Shown: in pieces, positions 26,136 to 36,574 of the stretch | How the letters are laid out: every line of letters starts with the position of its first letter | How positions within the stretch are numbered: the first letter of the stretch is position 1 | Assembly: GCF_019343105.1 (NCBI RefSeq) | Contig: NZ_CP073764.1 | Coordinates: 496,001-560,000, forward strand | Direction: 5' to 3' | Length of the DNA: 64,000 bases | From: Methylovirgula sp. HY1 | GTDB lineage: Bacteria; Pseudomonadota; Alphaproteobacteria; Rhizobiales; Beijerinckiaceae | Position numbers and translations under genes: made by a program | Notes under the pieces: generated by a model | What the model was told of the DNA's origin: nothing | The model's database searches: none | Seen by the model: the letters and a program-made list of their open reading frames with translations, nothing else

Positions 26136-28268
26136 ATGTATTCCATTTGGGTGGTAATTTTCTGCGGACTTTTGGCCGTCGCTTATGGGATGGTGACGGC
26201 ATCAAAGCTAATCGCCGCCGATGCGGGCTCGCTGCGAATGCGCGAGATCGCGGATGCAATTGCGGAAGGCGCGCAAGCTTATCTAAAGCGGCAATATTCG
26301 ACCATTGCATTCGTCGGAATCATCATCTTCGTCGGTCTTGGGCTATTGCTGTCTTGGACCGTGGCCATCGGCTTTCTGATCGGCGCGGTACTGTCGGGCG
26401 CGGCCGGATTCATCGGCATGAATGTTTCAGTGCGCGCCAATGTGCGCACGGCGCAAGCGGCGACGCAATCGCTGGCGGCAGGCCTCGATATTTCCTTCAA
26501 GGCGGGCGCTGTGACCGGCATGCTGGTCGCCGGCCTCGCACTGCTCGGCGTGGCTGCTTATTATTATGTTCTCACCGGCCCCATGGGCCATGCGCTGAAC
26601 AGCCGTGAGACCGTCGATGCGCTCGTCGCGCTCGGCTTCGGCGCGTCGTTGATCTCGATCTTCGCACGTCTCGGCGGCGGCATTTTCACCAAAGGGGCCG
26701 ACGTAGGCGCCGATCTCGTCGGCAAGGTCGAAGCCGGTATCCCGGAAGACGATCCGCGCAACCCGGCGACCATCGCGGATAACGTCGGCGACAATGTCGG
26801 CGATTGTGCCGGCATGGCGGCCGACCTCTTCGAAACCTATGCGGTAACCGTGGTGGCGACCATGGTGCTCGCCTCCATCTTCTTCGCCAGCCAGGCCATC
26901 CTCGCCTCCGCCATGCTTTATCCGCTGGCGATCTGCGCGGCCTGTATCGTGACGTCGATCGCCGGTACGTATTTCGTCAAGCTCGGCCCGACCAATGCGA
27001 TCATGGGCGCGCTCTACAAGGGGCTGATCGCGACGGGTCTTCTCTCGATCGTCGGCCTCGCTCTTGCGACCCATCTCACGATCGGCTGGGGCGTGATCGG
27101 GACGGCGAATGGGGTCGCGCTGAGCGGCCTGCATCTCTTCGTCTGCGGGCTTGTCGGGCTTGTCGTCACCGGCCTCATCGTCATCATCACCGAATATTAT
27201 ACCGGCACCGGCAAACGGCCCGTCGTGTCGATCGCCCAGGCCTCCGTGACAGGCCATGGCACCAATGTCATCCAAGGGCTTGCGGTCTCGCTCGAAGCCA
27301 CGGCGCTGCCGGCGCTCGTCATCGTCGGCGGCATTATTACGACCTATCAGCTCGCCGGTCTCTTCGGCACGGCGATCGCGGTGACGACCATGATCGGTCT
27401 TGCCGGTATGATCGTCGCCCTCGACGCTTTCGGGCCGGTCACCGACAATGCCGGCGGTATTGCCGAAATGGCCGGACTACCGAAAGAGGTACGCCATTCC
27501 ACCGATGCGCTCGATGCGGTCGGCAATACGACCAAGGCGGTGACCAAGGGCTACGCGATCGGCTCGGCCGGCCTCGGCGCTCTCGTGCTGTTTGCGGCCT
27601 ATACAAACGACATCAAACATTTCGTCGACAGCGGCGTGCCTTATTTCAAGAACGTCGGCGCGGTGGATATCTCGCTGTCCAACCCTTATGTCGTCGCCGG
27701 CCTGATCTTGGGTGGTTTGATCCCCTATCTCTTCGGCGGCATAGCGATGACGGCGGTCGGCCGCGCCGCGGGTTCGGTGGTCGAAGAGGTACGCCGGCAG
27801 TTTCGTGAAAAGCCGGGCATCATGGAAGGCAAGGACCGTCCGGATTACGGCCGCGCCGTCGATATGCTGACCAAGGCGGCGATCAAGGAAATGATCGTGC
27901 CGTCGCTGCTGCCGGTTTTGGCTCCGATCGTCGTCTATTTCGGTGTGCTGCTGATCTCGGGATCAAAAGCTTCGGCCTTTGCGGCGCTCGGCGCGCTGCT
28001 CCTCGGCGTGATCGTCAACGGGCTTTTCGTGGCGATCTCGATGACATCCGGCGGCGGCGCCTGGGACAATGCCAAGAAGAGTTTCGAGGACGGCTTCATC
28101 GACAAGGCTGGCGTCAAGCATCTCAAGGGCAGCGAAGCGCACAAGGCTTCGGTGACCGGCGATACGGTCGGCGATCCCTATAAGGATACAGCAGGGCCTG
28201 CCGTCAATCCGGCGATCAAGATCACCAATATCGTCGCGCTGCTGCTGCTCGCGGTTCTGGCGCATTGA
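26136..28268 (+). CDS. hppA: K(+)-insensitive proton-pumping membrane pyrophosphatase
   Basis: HppA couples pyrophosphate hydrolysis to proton export across the inner membrane. The 710-residue protein is a 15-16-helix membrane protein. Substrate-site motifs are [11 protein letters not shown] (189-199) and DNVGDNVGD (215-223). The subtype signature [10 protein letters not shown] (463-472) has Lys at 467, the residue that distinguishes K-independent H+-PPases from K-dependent ones (Ala). Start ATG 26136 has a GGGGCGGAAG site; the frame opens at 26088. In alphaproteobacteria the enzyme scavenges biosynthetic PPi, fitting a slow-growing or low-energy lifestyle. Confidence 0.96.
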   Translation: MYSIWVVIFCGLLAVAYGMVTASKLIAADAGSLRMREIADAIAEGAQAYLKRQYSTIAFVGIIIFVGLGLLLSWTVAIGFLIGAVLSGAAGFIGMNVSVRANVRTAQAATQSLAAGLDISFKAGAVTGMLVAGLALLGVAAYYYVLTGPMGHALNSRETVDALVALGFGASLISIFARLGGGIFTKGADVGADLVGKVEAGIPEDDPRNPATIADNVGDNVGDCAGMAADLFETYAVTVVATMVLASIFFASQAILASAMLYPLAICAACIVTSIAGTYFVKLGPTNAIMGALYKGLIATGLLSIVGLALATHLTIGWGVIGTANGVALSGLHLFVCGLVGLVVTGLIVIITEYYTGTGKRPVVSIAQASVTGHGTNVIQGLAVSLEATALPALVIVGGIITTYQLAGLFGTAIAVTTMIGLAGMIVALDAFGPVTDNAGGIAEMAGLPKEVRHSTDALDAVGNTTKAVTKGYAIGSAGLGALVLFAAYTNDIKHFVDSGVPYFKNVGAVDISLSNPYVVAGLILGGLIPYLFGGIAMTAVGRAAGSVVEEVRRQFREKPGIMEGKDRPDYGRAVDMLTKAAIKEMIVPSLLPVLAPIVVYFGVLLISGSKASAFAALGALLLGVIVNGLFVAISMTSGGGAWDNAKKSFEDGFIDKAGVKHLKGSEAHKASVTGDTVGDPYKDTAGPAVNPAIKITNIVALLLLAVLAH

Positions 28269-28307
28269 GGATGTGAGCCGCGGATCGCAGCGCGATCTAA
28301 CGCAGCG

Positions 28308-28331
28308 AATGGCCGGAGCAATCCGGCCATT
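28308..28331. terminator. hairpin terminator between hppA and the AbrB gene
   Basis: AATGGCCGGA (28308-28317), loop GCAA, TCCGGCCATT (28322-28331) then TTG. It lies 40 bases after the hppA stop and just beyond the end of the convergent minus-strand gene, so it could serve both. Confidence 0.7.
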
Positions 28332-28343
28332 TTGCATTGGTAT

Positions 28344-29489
28344 TCAATCCAAATCGCCTTCATCCTCGCGAATGCGCGCCAATGTTTCGTCGACAGCGGG
28401 TGGCCGTTCGGGAACTTGCTCTGGGCCAATGCGGTTGGCGACGAAACGCGAGATCGATGGGCCGGCGAGAAGCACGACGACGAAGCGGACCATCTGTAGG
28501 GCGATGACAAAGGCGAAATCGACCTTGCTCGAGGCCGCAATGATCGCAACGGAATCCATGCCGCCCGGGCTGGTGGCGAGATAGGCCGTCAGCGGATCAA
28601 TTCCCAACGTCTTGACGAGCATGAAAGCGAGGCCGCCGCAGAACGCGATCATCACAGCGATCGACATGATGGTTTGGGGCAGGGCGCGCGCCGCATGGAC
28701 GAGGATTTGCCTGGTAAAGCCGAGGCCGATGCGCCAGCCGAGCAGGGCATAGCTCGCTGCCAGAAGCCAGGGTGGCAGCTGCAGCGTGACCAGCCCGGCG
28801 GCGTGAAGCGCGGCGCCTAAAAAAGTCGGAACAAGCATGACGCCGGCGGGCAGCCGCGAGACATAGCCGAGGCTTCCGCCGAGCACGGCAAGCGCCATCG
28901 TCTGTCCAAACGCGCTCCAATGAAGCGGTGGAAACCAAGCGATATGATGGGCTGCCGCGCCGGACCCGGAATGCCACAGACGCACGACGAACGAAGCCGT
29001 GGCGGTCACGAAGACCACCCGCAAATATTGCATGAAGGCGACGAGATGCGCATCGGCGCCGAAGGCTTCGGCCATCAACATCATGGCGGAAGCCGCGCCG
29101 GGGCAAAGGCCCCAAACGGCGGTCGTCGCCGGAAGAATGCGCAGCCGACTGAGCAGCCAGCCGAGGAGTGCCCCGACCAAGACGACCGCAAAAACCGCGC
29201 CGAGGAACAATGGCCATTTTTGTAAAAAAGTGATGATGATCGTCGGCGTGATGGCGCCGGCGATGAGACAGCCGATCACCGCTTGAGCAGCATAATGGGG
29301 CAGTTGCGGCACGCGCAGGGTGCCGCCATTCGTCACCAGCAAAATGGCGGAGATCATCGGGCCGAGCAGCACGGCAGCCGGCAATCCAGCGGCTTCAAGC
29401 AGCGCTGTGATGCAAACGGACGTCGTGAGCAGCAGCGTCCACTGCGCCGGGCGCGAAAGCTTTGCGAGCGCTGCCGACCGGCAAGACAT
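28344..29489 (-). CDS. AbrB-family membrane transporter
   Basis: This 381-residue protein has about ten hydrophobic segments and internal duplication. The repeated GPMI / GA(L/I).P pattern and LATSPGGMDSVAIIAASSKVDFAFVIALQ near residues 320-350 are typical of the AbrB family (Pfam AbrB, formerly labelled putative ammonia monooxygenase). Substrate is unknown; some members are linked to organic solutes. Start ATG 29489 has AGGTCG upstream; the frame runs to a TTG at 29564. It is downstream of bamE on the same strand. Confidence 0.82.
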   Translation of the reverse strand: MSCRSAALAKLSRPAQWTLLLTTSVCITALLEAAGLPAAVLLGPMISAILLVTNGGTLRVPQLPHYAAQAVIGCLIAGAITPTIIITFLQKWPLFLGAVFAVVLVGALLGWLLSRLRILPATTAVWGLCPGAASAMMLMAEAFGADAHLVAFMQYLRVVFVTATASFVVRLWHSGSGAAAHHIAWFPPLHWSAFGQTMALAVLGGSLGYVSRLPAGVMLVPTFLGAALHAAGLVTLQLPPWLLAASYALLGWRIGLGFTRQILVHAARALPQTIMSIAVMIAFCGGLAFMLVKTLGIDPLTAYLATSPGGMDSVAIIAASSKVDFAFVIALQMVRFVVVLLAGPSISRFVANRIGPEQVPERPPAVDETLARIREDEGDLD

Positions 29490-29573
29490 GGGCAGCGACC
29501 TATCCACGCTTCCGATGCGTCCTGGTGAGAGCCGCAGCCATTGAAGGGGGCCGCGGCGGAGCAAGACAGCGCT

Positions 29574-30065
29574 CTAGCTAAATTGGAATCTGAACAGGCC
29601 GTTGAGCAGATTCGAATCGGAGCCTCCGGTCGGAGTCGTCCGGGAGACGAAATCGAAAAGCTTGCCGTCCTTGATGCCGTAATTGGCGATCCGCGCCACC
29701 TTCTTCTGCTTGTCGAAATAAATCGCGAGCACATGCTGATCGACCAGCCGCGGGCTCATGAACATGACCGGACGATCGGTGACCTGCGTAATGTAATACC
29801 AGGCATCGCCGCCCACGGTCGAGGTCGTCGACGGCGTCCCCATCACGACCAGGGCCTGCTCCGCCGAGGAGCCGATTTTAACCTGATTGAGAAGACGTGG
29901 ATCGGTCTGATAACCATGGACTATTTCGCCGTTGTAGCCGAGGCAGCCGGAAAGGCTGAAGGCAAGGCAGGCTGCGGCGGCAAGCCTGACGGCGAGCGGC
30001 GGCGCTTTACGCATTTGCGCAACCGTGGCGCCCTTGCAAAAAGCGGCGGCAATATCCAATTTCAT
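29574..30065 (-). CDS. bamE: outer-membrane assembly lipoprotein BamE
   Basis: BamE is a small lipoprotein of the BAM complex that inserts beta-barrel proteins into the outer membrane. The lipobox is LSGC, at about residue 40 from ATG 30065 or 23 from ATG 30014. The mature domain has VKIGSSAEQALVVMGTPSTTS and WYYITQV ... VLAIYFDKQKKV, the SmpA/OmlA fold signature. ATG 30065 has GGAG nine bases upstream but gives an unusually long n-region; ATG 30014 gives a normal signal peptide but a weak site. Divergent from the next gene. Confidence 0.88.
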   Translation of the reverse strand: MKLDIAAAFCKGATVAQMRKAPPLAVRLAAAACLAFSLSGCLGYNGEIVHGYQTDPRLLNQVKIGSSAEQALVVMGTPSTTSTVGGDAWYYITQVTDRPVMFMSPRLVDQHVLAIYFDKQKKVARIANYGIKDGKLFDFVSRTTPTGGSDSNLLNGLFRFQFS

Positions 30066-30345
30066 GCGGCGGAACTCCGGCCTTGTGGCTTTAGCTTTGG
30101 CCCGACGCCAAAGTTTTCCGAGCATGTCCCGGAAAAGTTGCTAGACTTCTACGCTAAGAACCATGTGCTGGCTTCCCAGGCTCGAGCACATTCAGGCGAC
30201 AGGCGCATACGGGTCGTGACTCGTTATGTGCGGTGTTTCTTGACTTGGCCCTTGCTTTGATGTCGCGCGATGCCTAATCCGCAGTCAGGCGAAAAGCAAG
30301 CTTGCCTCCGCCTCTCGCATTTGCGGCACGGAAGTTATCAGATTC

Positions 30346-30930
30346 ATGTTTTTTGGGCTTTTCCGGGGCAATGCCAACCGCAAGTTGATCGCTGGTCTGC
30401 ACGGCGAGATCGTCACTGCGGCCCGCGATCCGCTTTTGTTCACGCAATTCGGAATCGAAGACACGCTCGAAGGCCGCTTCGAGTCGCTGGTCTTACACGC
30501 GGCGCTTGTCCTGCGCCGGTTGGAGCATTTGCCGCCGCCGGGTCCCGAAATCGCCCAGGATCTCGCCGACACATTGTTCAGGCATTTCGATATTGCGCTG
30601 CGGGAAATCGGCGTTTCGGACACACGCGTGCCGAAGCGGATGAAAACGATTGCGGAGGCCTTTTTCGGCCGTGCCATCACCTATCACGAAGCCCTGGCGC
30701 AAGCGCCGGTTCAAGGGCGGCTGGCACTTTCCCAGGCCTTATCCAGGAATGTCTATTCCGGCAGACAGGACGGGGAGCCGTTGGCACATTATGTCATCGG
30801 CCTCGACGCGGCGCTCGCACAAATGACGCTGGCTGAGGTCCTCGAAGGCGCGATCCCCTTTATAAGGCCTGTCGCGCCAAACTCTGCCGCGCCAAATTCC
30901 GCCGCGCAAAGTGAGGAGGTGCCGAAATGA
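30346..30930 (+). CDS. ubiquinol-cytochrome c chaperone family protein
   Basis: This 194-residue protein shows the features of the CBP3/UQCC family that helps assemble cytochrome bc1: YxxIVxxARxPLLFxxFGIxDTLEGRFE-like start (22-48), LVLRRL (53-58), LADTLFRHFDIALREIGVSD (72-91) and RMKTIAEAFFGRAITYHEAL (97-116). The pairing with a DUF177 gene directly downstream is standard in alphaproteobacteria. The C terminus contains a short duplicated PNSA stretch. The ATG of the next gene overlaps its stop. Confidence 0.85.
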   Translation: MFFGLFRGNANRKLIAGLHGEIVTAARDPLLFTQFGIEDTLEGRFESLVLHAALVLRRLEHLPPPGPEIAQDLADTLFRHFDIALREIGVSDTRVPKRMKTIAEAFFGRAITYHEALAQAPVQGRLALSQALSRNVYSGRQDGEPLAHYVIGLDAALAQMTLAEVLEGAIPFIRPVAPNSAAPNSAAQSEEVPK

Positions 30931-31508
30931 ACGCAAAGCCGACACCGGACATGCCCGCGCAAAAGATGATTTTTTCCTATCCGATCAAGATCGTGGATGT
31001 GCCGCAGAGCGGGCTCGACATTTCCATCGAGGCCGATGCGGCGACATTGGCGGCGCTCGCCGCTGCCAATGGTCTGCCGAACATCGCGCGGCTCGAAGCC
31101 GTGTTTCATGTGATGCCGAAAGGTAGCCATAGGTTCAATGTCCGCGGCGAGGTTCATGCCAGAGTGACACAGATTTGCGGTGTCAGCCTCGAACCCTTCG
31201 AGAGCGATCTCGTCGAGTCGGTCGATGTTGATTTCGCACCTGCGGCAGAAGCCGCGGCAGCGGCAGCGGCCTTCGCCGCGCTGGTTGCCAATGATGCGGT
31301 AGACATAGCCTTGGAAGCCGACCCACCCGATCCGATCACCGATGGCACGATCGATCTCGGGGGGCTCGCCAGTGAATTTCTGGCTCTCGGTCTCGATCCC
31401 TATCCGAGAAAGCCCGGGGTCAGTTTCGAACCGCAGGGTGGTCGAGATGCCGATGCGGCCGACGAGAGCCCGTTTAGCATCTTAGGTAAGCTGAAGGAGC
31501 GTCCGTGA
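30927..31508 (+). CDS. yceD: DUF177 (YceD-like) protein
   Basis: The 193-residue protein has the DUF177 pattern: RLEAVFHVMPKGSHRFNVRGEVHARVTQICGVSLEPFE, then GGLASEFLALGLDPYPRKPG near the end. Homologues affect 23S rRNA accumulation in E. coli and plants, with the exact mechanism unsettled. GAGGAGG is a strong ribosome site and the start overlaps the previous stop. In E. coli the family sits with rpmF-plsX; here plsX follows after about 210 bases without rpmF. Confidence 0.87.
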   Translation: MNAKPTPDMPAQKMIFSYPIKIVDVPQSGLDISIEADAATLAALAAANGLPNIARLEAVFHVMPKGSHRFNVRGEVHARVTQICGVSLEPFESDLVESVDVDFAPAAEAAAAAAAFAALVANDAVDIALEADPPDPITDGTIDLGGLASEFLALGLDPYPRKPGVSFEPQGGRDADAADESPFSILGKLKERP

Positions 31509-31719
31509 GTGGCGCTTTCCACGCCCCCCATATCGCAAGCTTTTTCAAGAGCTGTGGCAAGAGCTTTCGCAGAAGCCTTCCAAAGCTTCGGCGCGGATCT
31601 TTATGCCGGCGGCGGCTGCCGGCTTATTGCGGTCGAGCGCACTTTGTCTTAGCTGAAATGGCTAGCCTCCGTCGCGGGTTGGCTTCTCATCCGTCGCAGC
31701 GAAAAGGAGCCGTCACGAC

Positions 31720-32790
31720 ATGACAAAGTCCGTGCGGATCGCGCTCGACGCCATGGGGGGAGATCATGGCCCCGAAGTGATCGTTTCCGGCGCTGCCCTT
31801 GCTCTCTCCCAGCATAGCGACATTTCTTATCTCTTCTTTGGCGACGAACACGAAGTGGGACCGCTTGTTGCCGCGCATCCCGCGCTTGCTGCGGTCTCGG
31901 GTGTGCGGCATGCGAGCGTCGCGATTCGGATGGACGATAAGCCGAGCCAGGCGCTGCGGACCGGCCGGCGAACCTCATCCATGTGGATGGCGATCGAGGC
32001 GGTGAAGAAAGGCGAGGCCGACGCCGCGTTTTCCGCGGGCAATACCGGCGCGCTGATGGCCATGGCGAAAATCTGCCTGCATATGACGCCTTATATCGAT
32101 CGCCCGGCGATCGCGGCGGTCTGGCCGACATTGCGCGGCGAATCGATCGTGCTGGATGTCGGCGCGACGATCGGCGCCGATTCGCAACATCTCGTCGATC
32201 TCGCCATCATGGGGTCGGCCATGGCGCGCATCTTCCTCGGCCTCGACCGGCCGAAGGTCGGGCTGTTGAATATAGGAACCGAAGAGATCAAAGGTCTGGA
32301 CGAGGTGAAGACGGCGTCGCGGATCTTGCGCGAGACGGCTTTGCCAAACCTCGATTATCGCGGCTTCGTCGAAGGCGACGATATCGGCAAGGGCACGGTG
32401 GACGTTGTGGTCACCGAGGGCTTTGCTGGCAACATCGCCTTGAAAACCGCGGAAGGAACTGCGAAGCAGATCGGTACTTATCTCAAGCAGGCGCTGAGCA
32501 GCAGCCTCTGGTCGAAGCTCGGCTATCTCTTGGCGCGACGTGCCTTTGCCGCGCTCGAAGAAAAGCTCGACCCGCGTAAAGTCAACGGCGGGGTATTTTT
32601 GGGCCTCAATGGGGTGGTGATCAAAAGCCACGGCGGGTCGGATGCCGTCGGCACGGCGCGGGCCATCGAGATCGGATATGAAATGGTGAAAGATGAGTTG
32701 CTGAGCAAAATACAGGAATCGCTCGCCGGCCGGGCCGGTGCCCAGAAGAGCCAGGCGCCCGCGGCCCCAGCCTCTTCTATCGGGTCTTGA
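31720..32790 (+). CDS. plsX: phosphate acyltransferase PlsX
   Basis: PlsX makes acyl-phosphate from acyl-ACP for phospholipid synthesis. The 356-residue protein opens [21 protein letters not shown] and has [14 protein letters not shown] (about 105-118), GATIGAD (about 148-154), and the [16 protein letters not shown] segment (about 228-243), all typical. AAGGAG lies upstream of ATG 31720. The following 435 bases hold a mosaic repeat before fabH, so plsX and fabH may not form one transcript here, unlike in many relatives. Confidence 0.96.
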   Translation: MTKSVRIALDAMGGDHGPEVIVSGAALALSQHSDISYLFFGDEHEVGPLVAAHPALAAVSGVRHASVAIRMDDKPSQALRTGRRTSSMWMAIEAVKKGEADAAFSAGNTGALMAMAKICLHMTPYIDRPAIAAVWPTLRGESIVLDVGATIGADSQHLVDLAIMGSAMARIFLGLDRPKVGLLNIGTEEIKGLDEVKTASRILRETALPNLDYRGFVEGDDIGKGTVDVVVTEGFAGNIALKTAEGTAKQIGTYLKQALSSSLWSKLGYLLARRAFAALEEKLDPRKVNGGVFLGLNGVVIKSHGGSDAVGTARAIEIGYEMVKDELLSKIQESLAGRAGAQKSQAPAAPASSIGS

Positions 32791-32962
32791 GCCGAGCCGG
32801 GCACTCGAGCCGTTTCGATCCGATACGCGAGATCCAGAGCCGCCGCACAACCGCTCTCACCGCAAAATCATAGATCCAGGCGTCTAAAACAGGTCTATTC
32901 GATCCTGAAGCAAGGGCTTAAGCATTTCGTAAAATCCGATGTCCGCTCTCGCAGAAAATGAA

Positions 32963-33177
32963 CTAGAGCATGTTCCGGAAAAGTTGAGCGATAAGATCAT
33001 GCGTTAAAACAAAGAGATAGAGCCGGTGGACGATGCCGAGTGAATACATTGGAAAACGCTCTAGAGCATGATCCGGAAAAGTCGTTCAACTTTTCCGATA
33101 AGAACATGCTCCAGCTTATTGATTTTGAGCGTTTTCCTCTCGATCGGGTGGTTCCACCCGGTCGGAAAACGCTCTAG
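32963..33177. repeat. longest mosaic palindromic repeat, two module A copies and one C
   Basis: The element begins CTAGAGCATGTTCCGGAAAA, includes GGAAAACGCTCTAGAGCATG (33052-33071), then CCGGAAAAGTCGTTCAACTTTTCC, GAACATGCTCCAGC, and GAGCGTTTTCCTCTCGATCG...CCACCCGGTCGGAAAACGCTC, ending CTAG at 33177. It fills most of the 435-base gap between plsX and fabH, the remainder of which holds no gene I can see. Confidence 0.85.
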
Positions 33178-33225
33178 CCGTTGGCGCCACGTAGATACTC
33201 ATAAGGATTCGAACGGATCACCCGA

Positions 33226-34218
33226 GTGACATTATCGCACCCTGCCAAGCTCCGCTCCGTGGTCGTCGGACTGGGCTGCTACTTACCGCCGCGGATTCTG
33301 AGCAATGCCGACCTCGAAAAGACGTTGGACACGACCGATGAATGGATCGTGCAGCGTACGGGCATAAGGCAACGCCACATCGCCGGAGAAGACGAGCGGA
33401 CGTCGACGCTGGGGCTGCGCGCCGCAAAAGCCGCGCTTGCCGATGCGGGTTTGTCCGGCGCCGACATCGATCTCGTCATCGTGGCCACGTCGACGCCCGA
33501 TTACACATTCCCGTCCGTCGCGACACAAATTCAGGCGGGGCTCGGCATGACCCATGGCGTCGCCTTCGATCTGCAAGCTGTCTGTTCAGGTTTCGTCTTT
33601 GCGGTGACGACGGCTGATAAATTTCTTACATCTGGCTCGCATAAGCGCGCGCTGGTGATCGGCGCGGAAACATTCTCGCGGCTGCTCGATTGGAACGATC
33701 GGACCACTTGTGTGCTCTTCGGCGACGGCGCCGGCGCCATCGTGCTCGAGGCGCAGGAAGGCGATGGAACGATCGCCGACCGCGGCGTTCTGACGGCGCA
33801 TTTGCGCTCGGACGGCCGCTATCGCGACAAGCTCTATGTCGACGGTGGCCCATCGTCGACGCGCACGACAGGACATCTGAAGATGGAAGGGCGGGAAGTC
33901 TTTCGCCATGCTGTCGCAATGGTGACTGACGTTGTGCAAGCGGGATTTGCCGCTACCGGCACGACAGCCGAGGATCTGTCCTGGTTCGTCCCGCATCAGG
34001 CCAATCGTCGTATCATCGATGCCTCGGCGGAGAAGCTGGGAATTGCACCGCAGAAGGTCGTAATCACCGTCGACTTGCACGGCAATACGTCGGCGGCTTC
34101 GGTTCCGCTTGCGCTCTGCGTCGCGCGTGACGATGGCCGCATCAAGCCAGGTGATCTCGTTATGATCGAGGCCATGGGTGGCGGCTTTACCTGGGGTGCG
34201 GCACTCATTCGTTGGTGA
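33226..34218 (+). CDS. fabH: beta-ketoacyl-ACP synthase III
   Basis: FabH condenses acetyl-CoA with malonyl-ACP to begin fatty-acid synthesis. The 330-residue thiolase-fold enzyme has the triad C120 (LQAVCSGF), H257 (PHQAN) and N287 (HGNTSA). [10 protein letters not shown] (about 166-175) and the C-terminal [15 protein letters not shown] are conserved. The frame starts at GTG 33226 with no strong ribosome site, so a start a few codons away is possible. The order plsX-fabH-ihfA-merR is the usual one in alphaproteobacteria. Confidence 0.96.
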   Translation: MTLSHPAKLRSVVVGLGCYLPPRILSNADLEKTLDTTDEWIVQRTGIRQRHIAGEDERTSTLGLRAAKAALADAGLSGADIDLVIVATSTPDYTFPSVATQIQAGLGMTHGVAFDLQAVCSGFVFAVTTADKFLTSGSHKRALVIGAETFSRLLDWNDRTTCVLFGDGAGAIVLEAQEGDGTIADRGVLTAHLRSDGRYRDKLYVDGGPSSTRTTGHLKMEGREVFRHAVAMVTDVVQAGFAATGTTAEDLSWFVPHQANRRIIDASAEKLGIAPQKVVITVDLHGNTSAASVPLALCVARDDGRIKPGDLVMIEAMGGGFTWGAALIRW

Positions 34219-34755
34219 AAGATACGAGCGGAAGCCGATACATCGAACGACCATGTGGCGCAGCCATCATGGAAAATCATTTATCCGACATTGCGCAGAA
34301 TATATTGATTTAGCGCTTCGCTTATACGAGGATTTCGCGCGGGCAGGAATTGTCCATTGGTCCAGCTAGGACCACAGAATAATGGGGTGTAGGTTTAGCG
34401 ATAACGGCATGCGTAATCGTTGGTTCGATTTCGCATGGATCGGCGCGGTGGTGTACTTGTTGCAACGCAGTAGCTTTGCGTTACGGCAGCATCCAAGTCT
34501 GTGAAACTAAGATGGATTTCATTGGTTCTTTCCCGCGTCTCGAGCCGATTGTTTGCACAATTCGATGTGCGCGTTTGAATCCCGCCAATGGTTGATTCTC
34601 GATTCAAAGACTCTGCTGTTGGCCAAAGGCTTGGCAGCATGTCCAAATGATGCGGCGAAAGCCGCTTCAGGGACTGCGCGAAGACCGATGCTGTAATCGT
34701 GGACACAGATCTCATCGTTCGCTCCGAACCGAGAATAATTATAGAGCTGAAAAAC
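34219..34755. other. gap between fabH and ihfA
   Basis: No coding feature is supported. A minus-strand frame at 34395-34814 has no recognisable domain and overlaps the ihfA start. There is no obvious hairpin terminator or repeat. The stretch is less GC-rich than the flanking genes and presumably carries the ihfA promoter. Confidence 0.35.
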
Positions 34756-35148
34756 ATGACGGGATCCGATATTCTGATGGCGGCGGACCAGCCCGACCAA
34801 ACAGATGGCCTCAAGTCTTTGGCGAAAGAGCATGAGCATGTTCGAACGGTGACGCGAGTTGATCTCGCCGAGGCCGTCTATCAACATGTTGGGCTATCGA
34901 GAAAGGAATCGGCGGCCTTGGTTGAAATGGTACTGGACGAAATGATGGATCGCCTGGTTGCCGGTGAGCCCGTCAAGCTCTCTTCTTTCGGTTCTTTCAT
35001 CATCCGACATAAGCGCAAACGCCTCGGCCGTAACCCCAAGACGGGGGTGGAGGTGCCGATCACCGAACGCCGTGTCCTCGTGTTCAAACCTTCGAATTTG
35101 CTAAAGGGCAAAATCAACGGGCAGAGCCAGCTTTCGGACAGCGAATAA
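34756..35148 (+). CDS. ihfA: integration host factor alpha subunit
   Basis: IHF-alpha forms a DNA-bending heterodimer with IHF-beta. The 100-residue core begins [22 protein letters not shown] and includes [33 protein letters not shown], with the DNA-intercalating arm Pro in GRNPKTG. The C-terminal tail [13 protein letters not shown] is typical. It carries a 30-residue N-terminal extension relative to most IhfA if started at 34756; ATG 34777 or a GTG nearer TVTRVD would shorten it. No start has a convincing ribosome site. Confidence 0.92.
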   Translation: MTGSDILMAADQPDQTDGLKSLAKEHEHVRTVTRVDLAEAVYQHVGLSRKESAALVEMVLDEMMDRLVAGEPVKLSSFGSFIIRHKRKRLGRNPKTGVEVPITERRVLVFKPSNLLKGKINGQSQLSDSE

Positions 35149-35346
35149 ACCGCTGCCGGCGCTTCGCATGGCCTTCGCAGGTTTGACTTTTCCGACCCCA
35201 GCATCGTTAAATCGAGAAGTCATCGGCCTTGGTCGTGATTCATTCGATGTTGGTGTGGGACAGCCTGAGCCGCCGGCGCGGCAGGCTCCCGGCCAACCCG
35301 ATCTTTATGCACGCAATGCGATCGCGCCGCGCCGCGGGGAGAGCGC

Positions 35347-35949
35347 ATGGAAAAAAGTGCCGAGGCTTTCAGGACGATCAGCGAGGTCGCGCAGGATCTC
35401 GATCTGCCGCAACATGTGTTGCGTTTCTGGGAAACGCGCTTCGTTCAAATCCGGCCGCTGAAGCGGGGGGGAGGCCGGCGCTACTATCGGCCGGAAGACA
35501 TCGATCTTCTGCGCGCCATCCGCCGGCTGCTTTATGGCGAAGGCTATACGATCAAGGGCGTCCAAAAAATTCTAAAGGAACAAGGTCCGCGCGGGGTCGC
35601 GGCCGCCTATGGCGGCGAAGGTGCCTTGGCGCCTATTCCTATGGAAGCCACCCTGCAGGCCTATGACGATGGGGCGGATGCCTCCGACGAGGCCTTGGTC
35701 GCCAGTCAAGACGCCATCGAGTCCGGCTTCAATCGCGTGCCATCGCCGGGGGTGACATCTGGCACGGATGATTTCTCGACGGGTGCTTACCAAAATGCCC
35801 CCCCGGCGCCAGCGGCGCGCGCGGGGGGCATGCCCAATTTTTCCGGCTGGCAAGGTCGGGCACATGGGACAGATGGCGAGCTTCTCCAAGAGCTGCTGAC
35901 CGAACTCGTCGAATGCGCGCGGATTCTCGATGCGGCGCGCGGCGGATGA
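35347..35949 (+). CDS. MerR-family transcriptional regulator
   Basis: This 200-residue protein has an N-terminal MerR winged helix: [48 protein letters not shown] (8-56), then [23 protein letters not shown]. The middle is low-complexity (Ala/Pro/Gly) and the C terminus ends in a helix [21 protein letters not shown], a likely dimer or ligand helix. It follows ihfA and precedes tRNA-Pro, a conserved block in Hyphomicrobiales. Its target is not known. Confidence 0.88.
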   Translation: MEKSAEAFRTISEVAQDLDLPQHVLRFWETRFVQIRPLKRGGGRRYYRPEDIDLLRAIRRLLYGEGYTIKGVQKILKEQGPRGVAAAYGGEGALAPIPMEATLQAYDDGADASDEALVASQDAIESGFNRVPSPGVTSGTDDFSTGAYQNAPPAPAARAGGMPNFSGWQGRAHGTDGELLQELLTELVECARILDAARGG

Positions 35950-36013
35950 ATGTGAAAGAGAAGCGGCAAGGTGCGTTGCGGCGGCCTTCGGCTTTCTCTA
36001 TAAGACCCGGAGT

Positions 36014-36091
36014 CGGAGTGTAGCGCAGCCCGGTTAGCGCACTAGTCTGGGGGACTAGGGGTCGTGGGTTCGAATCCCGCCACTCCGACCA
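36014..36091 (+). tRNA. tRNA-Pro (anticodon GGG)
   Basis: CGGAGTG (36014-36020) pairs with CACTCCG (36081-36087) as acceptor stem, with encoded CCA at the end. The D-arm is GCGCAGCCCGGTTAGCGC. The anticodon arm CTAGT-CTGGGGG-ACTAG gives GGG at positions 34-36. The T-arm contains GTTCGAATC. All arms close without mismatch in the acceptor. Confidence 0.95.
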
Positions 36092-36178
36092 TTGCTTTGC
36101 TCATGGCCTTCCTGAGCAGCGGCTGCCAGCACCCTTTCGGGTCGCGAACTGGCAAAGGCGAAGGCACCCGGCGGCACG

Positions 36179-36283
36179 CTAGGGCATGTTCCAGAAAAGT
36201 GGATAGACTTTTCCATTCTTTTTGACACATCGGATATATCCGACCGGCCGAGAAACGCTCTTGAGCGCTTTCCGATCGGGTGG
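36179..36283. repeat. mosaic palindromic repeat copy downstream of tRNA-Pro
   Basis: Contains CTAGGGCATGTTCCAGAAAAG (degenerate module A), TTTTTGACACATCGGATATATCCGA (module B), GAGAAACGCTCTTGAGCGCTTTCCGATCGGGTGG (module C). The remainder of the gap 36092-36574 holds no convincing gene; a minus-strand frame there has no domain. Confidence 0.7.
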
Positions 36284-36574
36284 CCAAACTCATCCTCCTC
36301 CGTAAGCTCGAACCCGCCTTCTGTTCCAGAAGGCCGCCGGACCCATAGCTGCGCCTGCATCGGATCGGCTGCGGGAACTCGCGCGGCATTTCCGGATTGC
36401 AAGACTACGGCAGCTTCCCAATGCCTGCCTTGCTGCAAATCCGCCTTCGACCCCGATGGCGGAGCGGGCCAAACGCGTCTTTGAAGCTCGCTTTAGCTGG
36501 CCGCTCGTGGATGGCGGTCTGTGGCGCGACGTGCCGGTGGCGTGGCGTGCGAGGTCCGTTGAGAGGAGAGTGAG

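Noticed and set aside
34395-34814. 139-codon minus-strand frame upstream of ihfA
   Set aside because: Overlaps the ihfA start, no domain, Ser/Arg/Thr-rich composition typical of antisense frames.
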